NCBI GenBank assembly: GCA_030524675.1
Contig: JAUNGE010000014.1
Location: forward strand, 1 to 64,000
DNA length: 64,000 nt
Source of the DNA: a bacterium
GTDB lineage: Bacteria; Bacillota; Clostridia; Lachnospirales; Lachnospiraceae
Direction: 5' to 3'
Shown here one piece after another: positions 17,489-26,381 of this stretch. The notes under the pieces were generated by a model, which did not search any database, was not told the origin of the DNA, and was given only the letters and a program-made list of their open reading frames with translations. The position numbers and the translations under genes are program-made. Each line of letters starts with the position of its first letter. The first letter of the stretch is position 1.

Positions 17489-17490
17489 CT

Positions 17491-19032
17491 CTATCCCCTC
17501 CTTTTTTGTTTCAGAACCGGACGGATTCCAAAGATTTCCTCAAAGAAATCTGCCTTTAAATCAAAGGTGTATTTTTCCAGCGACATATCATCCTGGTACG
17601 GCGTCGTAATCACCAGTTTATTGTCCCGCACGCTCATGTGGCAGTCCTTGAACTTCTGCTTGTGGCTGCGGTCCATGGAATTTGCCAATCTCAAAATGGC
17701 AGTCATCTTTGCGATGGTGATGACATCCTGCTCCAAAAGACTGCTTCCTGGCGACTGTACTTCGCTGTAATGGAAGGTTTCCAGATTATACTGCACCACA
17801 TTGGCGATGATTTCCCGTTCTCTGTGGGACAGTCCGATAATCTCTGTAAACATGATAATATCATATCCGCACTCACTCGGTGCTTTCATGCTGACGAATT
17901 TACCGCACGAATGTAGAATCGCCGCAATCTGTAAAAGCAGTCTCTCTCTGTTTCCCAGCCCATGATATTTCTTCATGGCATCAAAAATGCCCAGCACATG
18001 TTTCTCCATCATCTGGGTATGTACACCGTGACAGCGGTAGCGCTTTGCCATATTGCGGGATGCCGCGAGGATATCTTCCTCAAAATTGTGTTTATATTTT
18101 ATCTTTCCGATGCTCTCTCCGTATTCCGCTGCCATACCGTCAATCAGCAGCACGCCTGGTATCCACACCATCTGCGCGCCAGTGCTCTCCAGAATCCGCT
18201 TCGCCGTCATGACACACGGCTTTACGACACTCGCATATTCTGTCGTCAGGTCAAACCGTCTCTCAATCTCATCGTTTTTCATCTCAATCATCAGACGGCA
18301 AATCTGCTGGAAATCCTCCGCGCCGATAAAGTTGCTCTGCTTCTCCTGGTACATACGCTTTGCCCAGAACAATAGGCTGTCGCCAACCAGAATCAGATTT
18401 TTCACTTCTCTGTCTTTCAGATACATCTTTTTGAAGGTGTGAAGCTCATTGTCCACCATCTCCTCCAGGATGTTCTGGTGAATCTCCTCACTTCCCTGGA
18501 TAGTCGCCAACATCTCGCGAATTCTGAGCGCACCCAGACGCAGATTCTGTGTGCTCACCAGCGTGTCCTTGTCAAACAGGGAGACCTGTGTGCTTCCGAA
18601 TCCAAGGCTCGCAATCGCTGTCCCCTGCTGGATAATCTCATTAAACGTGTCGCCCTTTGTAGCAAGCGCCTTGTAAAGTAAAAACTTCTGCTCCGAATTG
18701 CTGATTGCCTGCACATCCAAGCCAGTTCTCACCTTAATCTGGTCCAGCACAATCTGGCGGTTTTTCGCCTCTCTCAGCGCACTCGCCGCATATGCCCGAT
18801 AGTTTTCTACACGGTACATCTTCATAACCTTGACAAAATCACTCAGAATCAGGCACAATTCTTCCACCATCTCATAGCTGATTTTCCCATTTGTGAATGT
18901 ATCCTTTCCCAAAGCAATCTCACGGCGCAGATGGTCTATCTTTTTCATTCCAAACTTAGAAGAAATCTCATAGATACCCAGCTCCAGCTCAAACGACCCC
19001 ACTTCTATCGCCGCAAATACATGAATTGCCAT
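17491..19032 (-). CDS. ppx: Exopolyphosphatase, Ppx/GppA family with HD domain
   Basis: 513 residues. An actin-like ASKHA phosphatase core begins with A-A-I-E-V-G-S-F-E-L-E-L (about 5-16) and includes the IASLGFGSTQVSLF phosphate loop. A C-terminal HD-like helical domain contains RERLLLQIAAILHSCGKF. It removes terminal phosphates from polyphosphate or acts on pppGpp. An ATG at 19083 would add 17 residues, but AGGAG seven bases before the ATG at 19032 decides the start. It is followed directly by ppk. Confidence 0.93.
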   Translation of the reverse strand: MAIHVFAAIEVGSFELELGIYEISSKFGMKKIDHLRREIALGKDTFTNGKISYEMVEELCLILSDFVKVMKMYRVENYRAYAASALREAKNRQIVLDQIKVRTGLDVQAISNSEQKFLLYKALATKGDTFNEIIQQGTAIASLGFGSTQVSLFDKDTLVSTQNLRLGALRIREMLATIQGSEEIHQNILEEMVDNELHTFKKMYLKDREVKNLILVGDSLLFWAKRMYQEKQSNFIGAEDFQQICRLMIEMKNDEIERRFDLTTEYASVVKPCVMTAKRILESTGAQMVWIPGVLLIDGMAAEYGESIGKIKYKHNFEEDILAASRNMAKRYRCHGVHTQMMEKHVLGIFDAMKKYHGLGNRERLLLQIAAILHSCGKFVSMKAPSECGYDIIMFTEIIGLSHREREIIANVVQYNLETFHYSEVQSPGSSLLEQDVITIAKMTAILRLANSMDRSHKQKFKDCHMSVRDNKLVITTPYQDDMSLEKYTFDLKADFFEEIFGIRPVLKQKRRG

Positions 19033-19141
19033 GTTCCTCACTCCTTTTCCTGCTTTTTCAAACGGTACCCTTCCCCAAGCCATACCGCACTTAAATTTCT
19101 ATTTTTTCTTTTCTATTGCCACTCTCGGTCAGAAAACCTGT

Positions 19142-20401
19142 CTATTTTCTCCCTAAAAGCCAGGTGATAAACTGCTCTGCGCTCCGGCCTGACATACCGC
19201 CGTGGTTCAGCTCCCACTGGTTCGCCAAAAGCAGCAGTTCGTCCTCTGGCATCACAATACCGCGACGCTTTGCGAGTTCTGTCACAATCTTCTGGAACTG
19301 CATCTTGTCTGGAAGTCCATAGTAAATCGTCACACCGAATCTGGCCGCCAGGGACAGTTTTTCCTGAACCGTGTCATTCATGTGCAGCTCGTCATCCAGC
19401 TCTCTCTTGTCGCTGAATTTCTCACGAATCAGATGCCTGCGGTTCGAGGTCGCATAAATCAGCACATTTTTCGGGCGCTTTCCAAGACCGCCCTCGATAA
19501 TCGCCTTCAGATATTTATACTCCAACTCCGACTCCTCAAATGACAAATCGTCCATGTAAATGATAAACTTATAATTTCTGTCCTTCACCTGCTCAATCAC
19601 ATCGGACAGGCAGTGGAACTGGTGCTTGTAGATTTCAATCATGCGCAGCCCACGGTCATAGTATGTGTTCAAAACCGCCTTAATGCTGGAAGATTTTCCG
19701 GTTCCGCTGTCACCGAACAGCAGGCAGTTGTTCGCTGCGCGCCCTTCGATAAACGCCTCTGTATTCTCAACCAATTTCTTCTTCTGGCTCTCATATCCCA
19801 CCAGACTGTCCAAGTATACATGCTCCACATTAGTAATCGGCTCAATCCGTGTTGTCTCATTTTTATCTATCACGCGGAATGCCTTGTTCAGGCCGAATTT
19901 TCCCACGCCAAATTCTTTGTAAAACGCAGTCACACAATCCTTAAACGCCTCGACGCTCTCTGCCGCCTCCAGCGCGCGGGACAGCTCCATAATCCGGTCA
20001 CGTACCCGCTTATTGAACACTTTTCCGCTATTTTTCTCCTGATGATAATCGGACAGAATGTCCCAGACACCGTCCCCGCCGAGTGTGCGCAAATCCCTCT
20101 TGAACAGTTCCATCAGAATCCGAAAATCGTGGCACACCAATCTATCCACATCGCCCTGTATCTGGCCGCGGATTTCGCAGGCAGTGCTGAATGCATTCTC
20201 ATGATTTGCCAGGCAAAGTGCTAAAAATGCGTGCCACAGATTTCCCTCCAATCCATATGTATCGGCCAGCTCGACCAGCTTTCCTGCCATGCAGTATGCG
20301 TTTTCCTCATCTGGTATTGCTGCTGTAAACAATGCATCCATTCCCTCAAGAACTGCCTGATATTTTAAATTGCGGTATAATACTAATTGTGATACTTTCA
20401 T
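19142..20401 (-). CDS. DUF815 AAA-type ATPase
   Basis: 419 residues. An N-terminal helical half of ~190 residues precedes a P-loop ATPase with Walker A GDSGTGKSSSIKAVL (about 232-246) and an acidic Walker B in FIIYMDDLSFEESE. Sensor-like N-R-R-H-L-I-R-E-K-F follows, and the C-terminus holds the motif HGGMSGRSAEQFI. DUF815 ATPases are widespread in Firmicutes and their target is not established. It lies upstream of ppx/ppk, perhaps in the same transcript. Confidence 0.9.
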   Translation of the reverse strand: MKVSQLVLYRNLKYQAVLEGMDALFTAAIPDEENAYCMAGKLVELADTYGLEGNLWHAFLALCLANHENAFSTACEIRGQIQGDVDRLVCHDFRILMELFKRDLRTLGGDGVWDILSDYHQEKNSGKVFNKRVRDRIMELSRALEAAESVEAFKDCVTAFYKEFGVGKFGLNKAFRVIDKNETTRIEPITNVEHVYLDSLVGYESQKKKLVENTEAFIEGRAANNCLLFGDSGTGKSSSIKAVLNTYYDRGLRMIEIYKHQFHCLSDVIEQVKDRNYKFIIYMDDLSFEESELEYKYLKAIIEGGLGKRPKNVLIYATSNRRHLIREKFSDKRELDDELHMNDTVQEKLSLAARFGVTIYYGLPDKMQFQKIVTELAKRRGIVMPEDELLLLANQWELNHGGMSGRSAEQFITWLLGRK

Positions 20402-20500
20402 TTTAGCTGCATCCTCCGATTTTTTCCAGTAAACTTTATGTAAAACTCTGTAAGTTCTGTATAACTACTTATGAAATCTTATATTTAAAATGCAATGATA

Positions 20501-21631
20501 CTACTTATAATTTCCTAAAATCTTTACATTTGACGCCTCGCTGAAAATTCCTTTCAGGGCATTTCTCACACTCGCCTCTGCCAAATTCCCCTCAATATCC
20601 ACAAAGAAGCGGTATTCCCAAGTTTTTCCTGTGATGGGGCGGGACTCGATTTTCATCATATTGACCTGATTGAAAATAAAATTTCCCAGCATATTGTAGA
20701 GAGAACCACTGACATGAGGAAGTTCAAAACAAATACTGACTTTGTTCGCCCCTTTCTCATAAATCGGACGTTTCGCTACCACAATAAAGCGGGTGGTATT
20801 GTTTTTATTGTACTGAATTGCGTGCTCCAGCACTTTCAGGCCGTAGAGTTTTCCGGCAATCTCACTCGCCACAGCAGCCTGCGTCACATCATTATCCTCC
20901 AGCACTTTTTTCGCCGCGACTGCCGTGTTCTCCACGCTGATCTGCTTCCATTCCCTGTGTGCATTCAGAAAAACAGAACTCTGCATCAATGCCTGCGGAT
21001 GGGAAAATACGGTTTTGACATCTGAGAGAGTTGCATCTGGCGTTCCTAAAAGCGCATGGCTGATCGGCACATACACCTCCGCTACTATGTAATTCTGATA
21101 TTTTACCAGCAGGTCATAATTATCTGTCACAGCTCCGGCAGAAGAGTTCTCAATCGGAAGCACCGCATAATCGGCCCTCTCCTCCTCCACTTCCTTCATC
21201 GCGTCGTCCCATGTCTTCACATGGTACATCGGCGTATTTTCGCCAAAATACTGGATAGCGGCCGCCTGGCTGTAAGCGCCTTCCACACCCTGGTACACGA
21301 CACGGATTCCCTCTGTGGGAAGCTTCTCCACCTCCAAAAATCCCATATCGACTTCCATGCCATGCTCGGCCAGCATCTGATACTGGTACCTTCTGCTGAT
21401 AGTCATCATCTGTGAAAACAGTTCGCGCATCGCCTGGCTGTTAAATTCGCTGTGTGCCAGCGCGCTCACCGCATCCAGTTTCTGCTGCTCCCTCTCTCTG
21501 TCATACACGGCCTTTCCCGTCTGAATCTTAAATTCTGCCACATCCGCGCAGAGTTTCATGCGCTTCTCTGTCAGTTCCACAATCTCATTGTCAATCACAT
21601 CCAGCTGTTTTCTGATTTCCTGCAAATCCAT
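20501..21631 (-). CDS. pheA: Bifunctional chorismate mutase/prephenate dehydratase
   Basis: 376 residues. A chorismate mutase AroQ domain (about 1-85, with D-x-x-I-V-E-L-T-E-K-R-M) is followed by prephenate dehydratase (about 105-290, with VYQGVEGAYSQAAA and the catalytic NNTTRFIVV segment) and an ACT domain (about 295-370). The ACT domain carries the ESRP phenylalanine-binding motif that mediates feedback inhibition. It makes phenylpyruvate on the way to phenylalanine. It follows plsC by 40 bases. Confidence 0.97.
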   Translation of the reverse strand: MDLQEIRKQLDVIDNEIVELTEKRMKLCADVAEFKIQTGKAVYDREREQQKLDAVSALAHSEFNSQAMRELFSQMMTISRRYQYQMLAEHGMEVDMGFLEVEKLPTEGIRVVYQGVEGAYSQAAAIQYFGENTPMYHVKTWDDAMKEVEEERADYAVLPIENSSAGAVTDNYDLLVKYQNYIVAEVYVPISHALLGTPDATLSDVKTVFSHPQALMQSSVFLNAHREWKQISVENTAVAAKKVLEDNDVTQAAVASEIAGKLYGLKVLEHAIQYNKNNTTRFIVVAKRPIYEKGANKVSICFELPHVSGSLYNMLGNFIFNQVNMMKIESRPITGKTWEYRFFVDIEGNLAEASVRNALKGIFSEASNVKILGNYK

Positions 21632-21671
21632 GTTGCTCTTATTTCCCTTTCTGATTCCTTATCTTGTTATC

Positions 21672-22424
21672 TCATTTTTTCTCATGTTCGCGCTCTTCCA
21701 GCTGTGCTTTTAACATTTCCAGAATCACGCCCCGCACATAGGCCCCCGCAAATTTTCTCTGCTGTGGCTCCAGTGCTTTTAAATCAATCGGTTTTCCGTA
21801 CTCTACAATCACATGCGATTTTTTTATTCTCGGAAACTGCTTCTCAAAAATCTCCGCTGTTCCCGTTATCGCCACCGGAATGACATAACAACCGCTCTTC
21901 TCTGCAATTTTTAAGCTGCCCTCCTTAAATGGCAGCATTTCCAGCACTTCCCCGCGGTTTCTGGTTCCTTCCGGAAAAATCCAGACTGAAATTCCCTTTT
22001 TTACCTGCTCAATTCCAACAAGAATGGTCTTTAAGCCCTCTTTCACATTTTTCCTGTCCAAAAACAGACAATTCACATTTTTCATCCATTTAGAGAGGGA
22101 TGGGATTTTTTCCATCTCCTTCTTTGCCACAAACCCCATCAGGCCAGGCACTGTCGTATATCCGACCAAAATATCAAAATAACTTCTGTGGTTTCCCACA
22201 AACAGTACTGCCCTGTCTGCTGGAATGTTTTCCGCTCCACGCACAGTCACGCGCACACCCGCCAATTTTAGAATCAGACGGAACACTGCCTGTACTATAT
22301 GCAGGCTTTTCCAGTTTTTCTTGTGTGGGTCTTCGTTTCCCAGCCTGTCCAGCCATGCCAGATACGGCAGGCTAAACAGCAGAAACCCAATCACAATAGC
22401 CGCCACGAAAATCAAACGAATCAT
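21672..22424 (-). CDS. plsC: 1-acyl-sn-glycerol-3-phosphate acyltransferase
   Basis: 250 residues. An N-terminal membrane helix (about 3-22) is followed by the acyltransferase motifs NHRSYFD (H-x4-D, near 79-85) and FPEGTRNRGEV (near 150-160). It transfers an acyl chain to lysophosphatidic acid to give phosphatidic acid at the membrane. Two further lipid or membrane genes lie just upstream, including cardiolipin synthase. Confidence 0.94.
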   Translation of the reverse strand: MIRLIFVAAIVIGFLLFSLPYLAWLDRLGNEDPHKKNWKSLHIVQAVFRLILKLAGVRVTVRGAENIPADRAVLFVGNHRSYFDILVGYTTVPGLMGFVAKKEMEKIPSLSKWMKNVNCLFLDRKNVKEGLKTILVGIEQVKKGISVWIFPEGTRNRGEVLEMLPFKEGSLKIAEKSGCYVIPVAITGTAEIFEKQFPRIKKSHVIVEYGKPIDLKALEPQQRKFAGAYVRGVILEMLKAQLEEREHEKK

Positions 22425-22477
22425 ACGTACCTCCCCATTTTCCTTTTTCTCTTCATTATAGTCAAGTTATGGGGGAA

Positions 22478-22975
22478 TTACAAGCTTTCATCTGGCGCTT
22501 TTTGAGTGATTTTTTCCAAAAATAGCCCTGTCATAAACCAGAACGGAGCAAAGTCCAAGCGAATCAGTCCATCAATATTTGTCGGACATCCTGTGTAGTC
22601 CCAGGGACAGATGCCAAAGACCCGAAACATTGAACCGCTCATATACTCCATCAAAAAAATCAGCACCATAAACAAAAATCCATGACGCAGCAGTTTCACA
22701 AGAACCGCATGTCTGTCTGCATACTGCAAGAACATTGCAAGCGGTTCATCCACCCACCGGTCCACCAAGTCTCCTACGGGTCCTAAAAGAGCTCCCATCC
22801 CGTACACCGGAAACATCAGAAGCGAAGTGTGTGCCATCATAGTAAAATCGCGCAGAATCAGAGAATGAAACGACGTAAACACAACCTCCAGGCACCATCC
22901 GGCGACGCCGCATTTAAAAAAATTTCTGACAAAATTTGTCGCTTTTTGACTAAAAATACCAGTTATTGTTTTCAT
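22478..22975 (-). CDS. Small multi-pass membrane protein (CmpB/PF06541-like)
   Basis: 165 residues from the ATG at 22975; an upstream ATG at 23005 would add ten. About four hydrophobic helices are visible, with the G-W-C-L-E-V-V-F segment and a W-D-Y near residue 135, features of the putative ABC transporter CmpB family. No ribosome site is obvious. The chosen start lies inside a long palindrome (22951-23010), so initiation may be controlled by structure. The function is unknown. Confidence 0.7.
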   Translation of the reverse strand: MKTITGIFSQKATNFVRNFFKCGVAGWCLEVVFTSFHSLILRDFTMMAHTSLLMFPVYGMGALLGPVGDLVDRWVDEPLAMFLQYADRHAVLVKLLRHGFLFMVLIFLMEYMSGSMFRVFGICPWDYTGCPTNIDGLIRLDFAPFWFMTGLFLEKITQKAPDESL

Positions 22976-23010
22976 GATATTTAGTATGAAAACAATAGCT
23001 GGCATTTATG
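22951..23010. repeat. Palindrome spanning the start codon of the CmpB-like gene
   Basis: The core arms (22959-22975 and 22986-23002) are 17 bases with one mismatch around a 10-base loop. Weaker symmetry continues for about eight bases on each side. The arms contain ATGAAAACAATA, so an identical start-like sequence appears on both strands. Confidence 0.8.
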
Positions 23011-23094
23011 CAGGCAGCAGCCCATTTTTCAGTTCCATCTTCTTCCATGAGATTTCTGATTCTACAAAAATTCGGCTTCTTTTCTAGCGATACC

Positions 23095-24687
23095 TTACAG
23101 AAGTGGGGACAGCAGACGGCTTCCCTGTTCCTTTACTCTCAGCCACAGAGGACGGTTCTGATATTCTTCCGGCGTCACCTCATGACAGTGGGACAAATCG
23201 TCCAAAAATGCCGCTTCCAGCACTTCAGTCACCTGCTCATTGTAGAGCACTGCATTGACCTCAAAATTCAGCTCAAAGCTGCGGATATCCATATTGGCCG
23301 TTCCATAGCTGCATACAATCCCGTCCACCATCACACCTTTTGCATGCAGAAAGCCGTTTTCATACGTATAGCACTTTCCGCCTGCCTCCAACAAATCTCC
23401 CATATAGGAGTAAGTCGCCCAGTACACAAAAGGGTGGTCCGGCTTGCAGGGAATCATCAGCCTGACATCGATTCCGGAGCGCGCTGCAATGATAAGTGCA
23501 GAAAGCACAGCATCATCCGGCACAAAATATGGTGTCTGAATGTAAATATGATTTCTCGCCTTGTGAAACAGCTGCAGATAGTTGTCTCGAATCTGCCGGT
23601 TCTTCGTGTCAGGGCCACTGTCAATAATCTGGATTCCCACCTGACGAATCGGAAGTTTATGTTCTGTTTTCCATTTCTTCTCTGCACCGTTTTCCAGAAC
23701 GGTTCTCAATTCCTCTTCTGCATTATTCTCCATCTTTTCTTCAAACTCTTCCGGATGCTCACTCTCAGGCAGATTTCCAAAATATTTTACGTTCAGGAAC
23801 AGATTTTCCTTTGTTGCATAGTTCCAGTCCAGCGCGAAACGAATCTGCAGACTGAGCGCTGCCTGCCCTGTAATTTTTAAATGTGTATCCCTCCAATACC
23901 CGAATTTGGGGTCTTTGGAAATATACTCTTTTCCCACATTGAATCCGCCCACATATCCGATTTTTCCATCAATCACCACGATTTTTCGGTGATTTCGATA
24001 ATTCACGCGCAGGTTCAGACGCCCCAGTATTGGCGGGAAAAACTCGCCGCACAGAATTCCTGCCTTTTTGATTTCTCTCCAGAGCTTTTTCGGCATAAAA
24101 CGCCCGCCCATTCCGTCATAGAGAATCCTAACTTCCACACCTTCTGCAGCTTTCTTCTTCAAAATTTCCAGAATAGACAAAAACACTTCATCATTTTTAA
24201 TAATATAATACTGAAAATGAATGTAGTGTCTGGCATTTCTCAAATCTTCCTTCAAATTGCGGAATTTTTCATTTCCGTCCGTGAATACCTCCACCTGATT
24301 GTCCAGTGTCAGCACAGCTCCGCCAGTCTCCAGATTATAACAAATCAAATCCTGATAATCCCTGGACAATGGCTCTATATCTGTAAATTCCTCACTATAT
24401 TTTCGGATCATCCTCTCCTGACTGCGCACAGAGCGGGTCATAGTATCCTCTATTTCTTTTATATGAAACATCCGTTTTTTTCTGAAATCCTGTCCCAAAA
24501 TCAAATAGAAGAAAAATCCCACAATCGGAATAAAATACAGACAGAGCAGCCAGGTCCATACCGACTTCGGGTCTCTTCTCTGAAAAAATACAATCATAAT
24601 TGACAAAATCATGTTAATATAAAGGATATTCTGCAATGCCCAATCGATTGCATCTCCTAAATACTCCCATATCTCCATAGGCTTCAT
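23095..24687 (-). CDS. cls: Cardiolipin synthase
   Basis: 530 residues. Two N-terminal membrane helices (about 17-37 and 43-65) precede two phospholipase-D HKD motifs: HRKIVVIDGKIGYVGGFN near 238 and HAKGVMVDGIVCSYGTANMD near 448. It condenses two phosphatidylglycerols to cardiolipin at the membrane. A charged, glutamate-rich insert (about 315-345) separates the halves. The strong match to both catalytic motifs makes the call secure. Confidence 0.96.
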   Translation of the reverse strand: MKPMEIWEYLGDAIDWALQNILYINMILSIMIVFFQRRDPKSVWTWLLCLYFIPIVGFFFYLILGQDFRKKRMFHIKEIEDTMTRSVRSQERMIRKYSEEFTDIEPLSRDYQDLICYNLETGGAVLTLDNQVEVFTDGNEKFRNLKEDLRNARHYIHFQYYIIKNDEVFLSILEILKKKAAEGVEVRILYDGMGGRFMPKKLWREIKKAGILCGEFFPPILGRLNLRVNYRNHRKIVVIDGKIGYVGGFNVGKEYISKDPKFGYWRDTHLKITGQAALSLQIRFALDWNYATKENLFLNVKYFGNLPESEHPEEFEEKMENNAEEELRTVLENGAEKKWKTEHKLPIRQVGIQIIDSGPDTKNRQIRDNYLQLFHKARNHIYIQTPYFVPDDAVLSALIIAARSGIDVRLMIPCKPDHPFVYWATYSYMGDLLEAGGKCYTYENGFLHAKGVMVDGIVCSYGTANMDIRSFELNFEVNAVLYNEQVTEVLEAAFLDDLSHCHEVTPEEYQNRPLWLRVKEQGSRLLSPLL

Positions 24688-24805
24688 CTCCCTGCTTCTT
24701 ACACTTCTTTACACCTTTTAGTATCTCTCAATCTCCTGTCTCTAAACCACTACTTTGAAACGTCTATTTTTATCGAAGTAACTTTTATACTGTTACTATG
24801 AAATT

Positions 24806-24876
24806 GATGTTGGGGTCAAAAGGTATTTTGACCCCTTTGATACCGGATTGCTCCGCATTATATGCTCCTGGTATCA
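24806..24876 (+). repeat. Palindromic element, medium form (copy 1)
   Basis: GATGTTG is followed by a perfect hairpin GGGGTCAAAA-GGTA-TTTTGACCCC, then TGATACC...GGTATCA enclosing GGATTGCTCCG. The second part matches the right-hand portion of the 208-bp element at 62274 (TGATATCACGAATTGCTCCG on its minus strand). It lies between the divergent cls and HTH genes. Confidence 0.85.
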
Positions 24877-24965
24877 TGAAATTCGAAGCACTCGGCTTTC
24901 ATATATAATAGCCCCTGTGCTGGCAGGCATATCCAAACAACACATGAAAATTTTGAGGAATTACC

Positions 24966-25304
24966 ATGAACACCAAATTTATTCGTCAGCGTATCACAGA
25001 CCTGCGTCTTCTGAGAAATTTGTCAGAATACAAGCTCAGCATAGCGCTCGGACACAGCAAAGGATATATACAAAGCATTGCTTCTGGCCATTCAATGCCG
25101 TCTCTTGAATCTTTCTTAGAAATCTGTGACTACTTCAACATTACTCCATATGAATTTTTCAACGACCAGCTCACTCTTGAGCGCCCCCAGATTCAACAAA
25201 TTCTGTATTACTTACAGCAGCTGCCAGACCATGATCTAGAAATGATAAAAGATATTGCAAGGCGCTGTCTGGAAGCTGTTGAACAGCAAGAAACCGGACT
25301 ATAA
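24966..25304 (+). CDS. Small helix-turn-helix (XRE-type) regulator
   Basis: 112 residues. A Cro/C1-type HTH (about 5-65) has the recognisable K-G-Y-I-Q-S-I-A-S-G turn and the I-C-D-Y-F-N-I-T-P-Y-E-F-F closing helix. The C-terminal ~40 residues form a helical tail. A TATAAT box lies at 24904-24909 with no good -35, and GAGGAA precedes the ATG. One of only three plus-strand genes here, it lies between a palindromic element and a strong terminator, and may be recently acquired. Its target is unknown. Confidence 0.85.
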   Translation: MNTKFIRQRITDLRLLRNLSEYKLSIALGHSKGYIQSIASGHSMPSLESFLEICDYFNITPYEFFNDQLTLERPQIQQILYYLQQLPDHDLEMIKDIARRCLEAVEQQETGL

Positions 25305-25306
25305 AA

Positions 25307-25354
25307 GCAGGGGGTGCCAAGCAGTCCCCACTGCCTTGGCTCCCCCACTGTTTT
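25307..25354. terminator. Strong terminator, bidirectional
   Basis: The stem combines GGGGG/CCCCC, GCCAA/TTGGC and an inner GCAGT-CCCC-ACTGC. It is followed by TTTTCTCGTT on the plus strand and by CTTTTATAG on the minus strand. It ends the HTH gene and, in reverse, manA. Confidence 0.88.
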
Positions 25355-25405
25355 CTCGTTCACAGACCACCCGTTGTTCTCTTTCTGTTCTCTCTTATCT
25401 GCTGC

Positions 25406-26338
25406 CTAGACCCCTGATACCATAAATGTCACATTTCCCTCAACTTCATATGTTCCATATCCGGCTGGAAGAATCAAGTTCATTCCTTTTTTCAGGGAAA
25501 CGCCATCAATCGTTCCCTCTCCATCAATCGTGCTGATCATCTGGAACGGCTCATTCTGCTCAAAAACAGCCTTTCCTGTCACAGTCACCTTTGTTACACT
25601 GTAGAATGGGCAGCGAACCAAGAGTTCTGCCTCAAATCCATCGCCACTCGTCTTCTGCACTGCAAAATCATTTTCCTGGTGCGGGCAGCGAATCACATCG
25701 ATACTCTTTTCCAGGTGCAGCTCTCTCGGTTTTCCATTCTGGAGACGGTCGTAATCATACAGACGATATGTGATATCGCTGCTCTGCTGAATTTCCAGAA
25801 TCACACTGCCGCCGCGTATCGCATGGACCGTGCCAGGATTTATCTGGAAGAAATCGCCTTTATGCAGCGGACGGATGCGGATCAGATCCATCCATCTCTT
25901 GTCCTCAATCATCTGTTTGAGTTCTTCTTTGGTTTTCGCATTGTGTCCTACCACAATCGTGCTGTCCGGTTCACAGTCCAGCACGTACCAACACTCCGTC
26001 TTTCCGAGAGCACCGTTTTCCTTCTCTGCGGCATACGCATCATCTGGATGCACCTGGATGCTTAAATGCTGTTTTGCGTCGATAATTTTCACCAGCAGCG
26101 GGAATACTTCTCCCTCCAGATTTCCAAACAGCTCTCTGTGATTGTCCCACAGCCAGCTCAGAGTCTTTCCCTCAAAGGCTCCGGAAGAAATCACACAGTC
26201 TCCGTTTTTATGCGCACTAATCATCCATCCCTCTCCAGTATGGTCACTCGGAATGTCATAGCCAAACATGGTATGCAGCTTATTTCCTCCCCAAATGACC
26301 TCCTTAAATACCGGATTCAAAAAAATCATCTCTCCCAT
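25406..26338 (-). CDS. manA: Mannose-6-phosphate isomerase, class I
   Basis: 310 residues. This cupin enzyme interconverts fructose-6-phosphate and mannose-6-phosphate. Metal-site motifs are QVHPDD near 95 and I-N-P-G-T-V-H-A-I-R-G-G near 170, and the leading N-P-V-F-K-E-V-I-W-G-G is typical. Upstream starts exist to 26392, but AAGGAG nine bases before the ATG at 26338 fits best and removes an overlap with the upstream permease. It is the last gene of the rmlC-permease-manA set and may supply mannose units for the surface polysaccharide. Confidence 0.95.
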   Translation of the reverse strand: MGEMIFLNPVFKEVIWGGNKLHTMFGYDIPSDHTGEGWMISAHKNGDCVISSGAFEGKTLSWLWDNHRELFGNLEGEVFPLLVKIIDAKQHLSIQVHPDDAYAAEKENGALGKTECWYVLDCEPDSTIVVGHNAKTKEELKQMIEDKRWMDLIRIRPLHKGDFFQINPGTVHAIRGGSVILEIQQSSDITYRLYDYDRLQNGKPRELHLEKSIDVIRCPHQENDFAVQKTSGDGFEAELLVRCPFYSVTKVTVTGKAVFEQNEPFQMISTIDGEGTIDGVSLKKGMNLILPAGYGTYEVEGNVTFMVSGV

Positions 26339-26381
26339 TACTTCCATCTCCTTTTTTAACAGCCTGCCTTCCCAGCTGTGA

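Noticed and set aside
22986-23090. Plus-strand mini-ORF starting ATGAAAACAATA
   Set aside because: The start-like sequence is only the mirror of the palindrome; the rest has no coding features.
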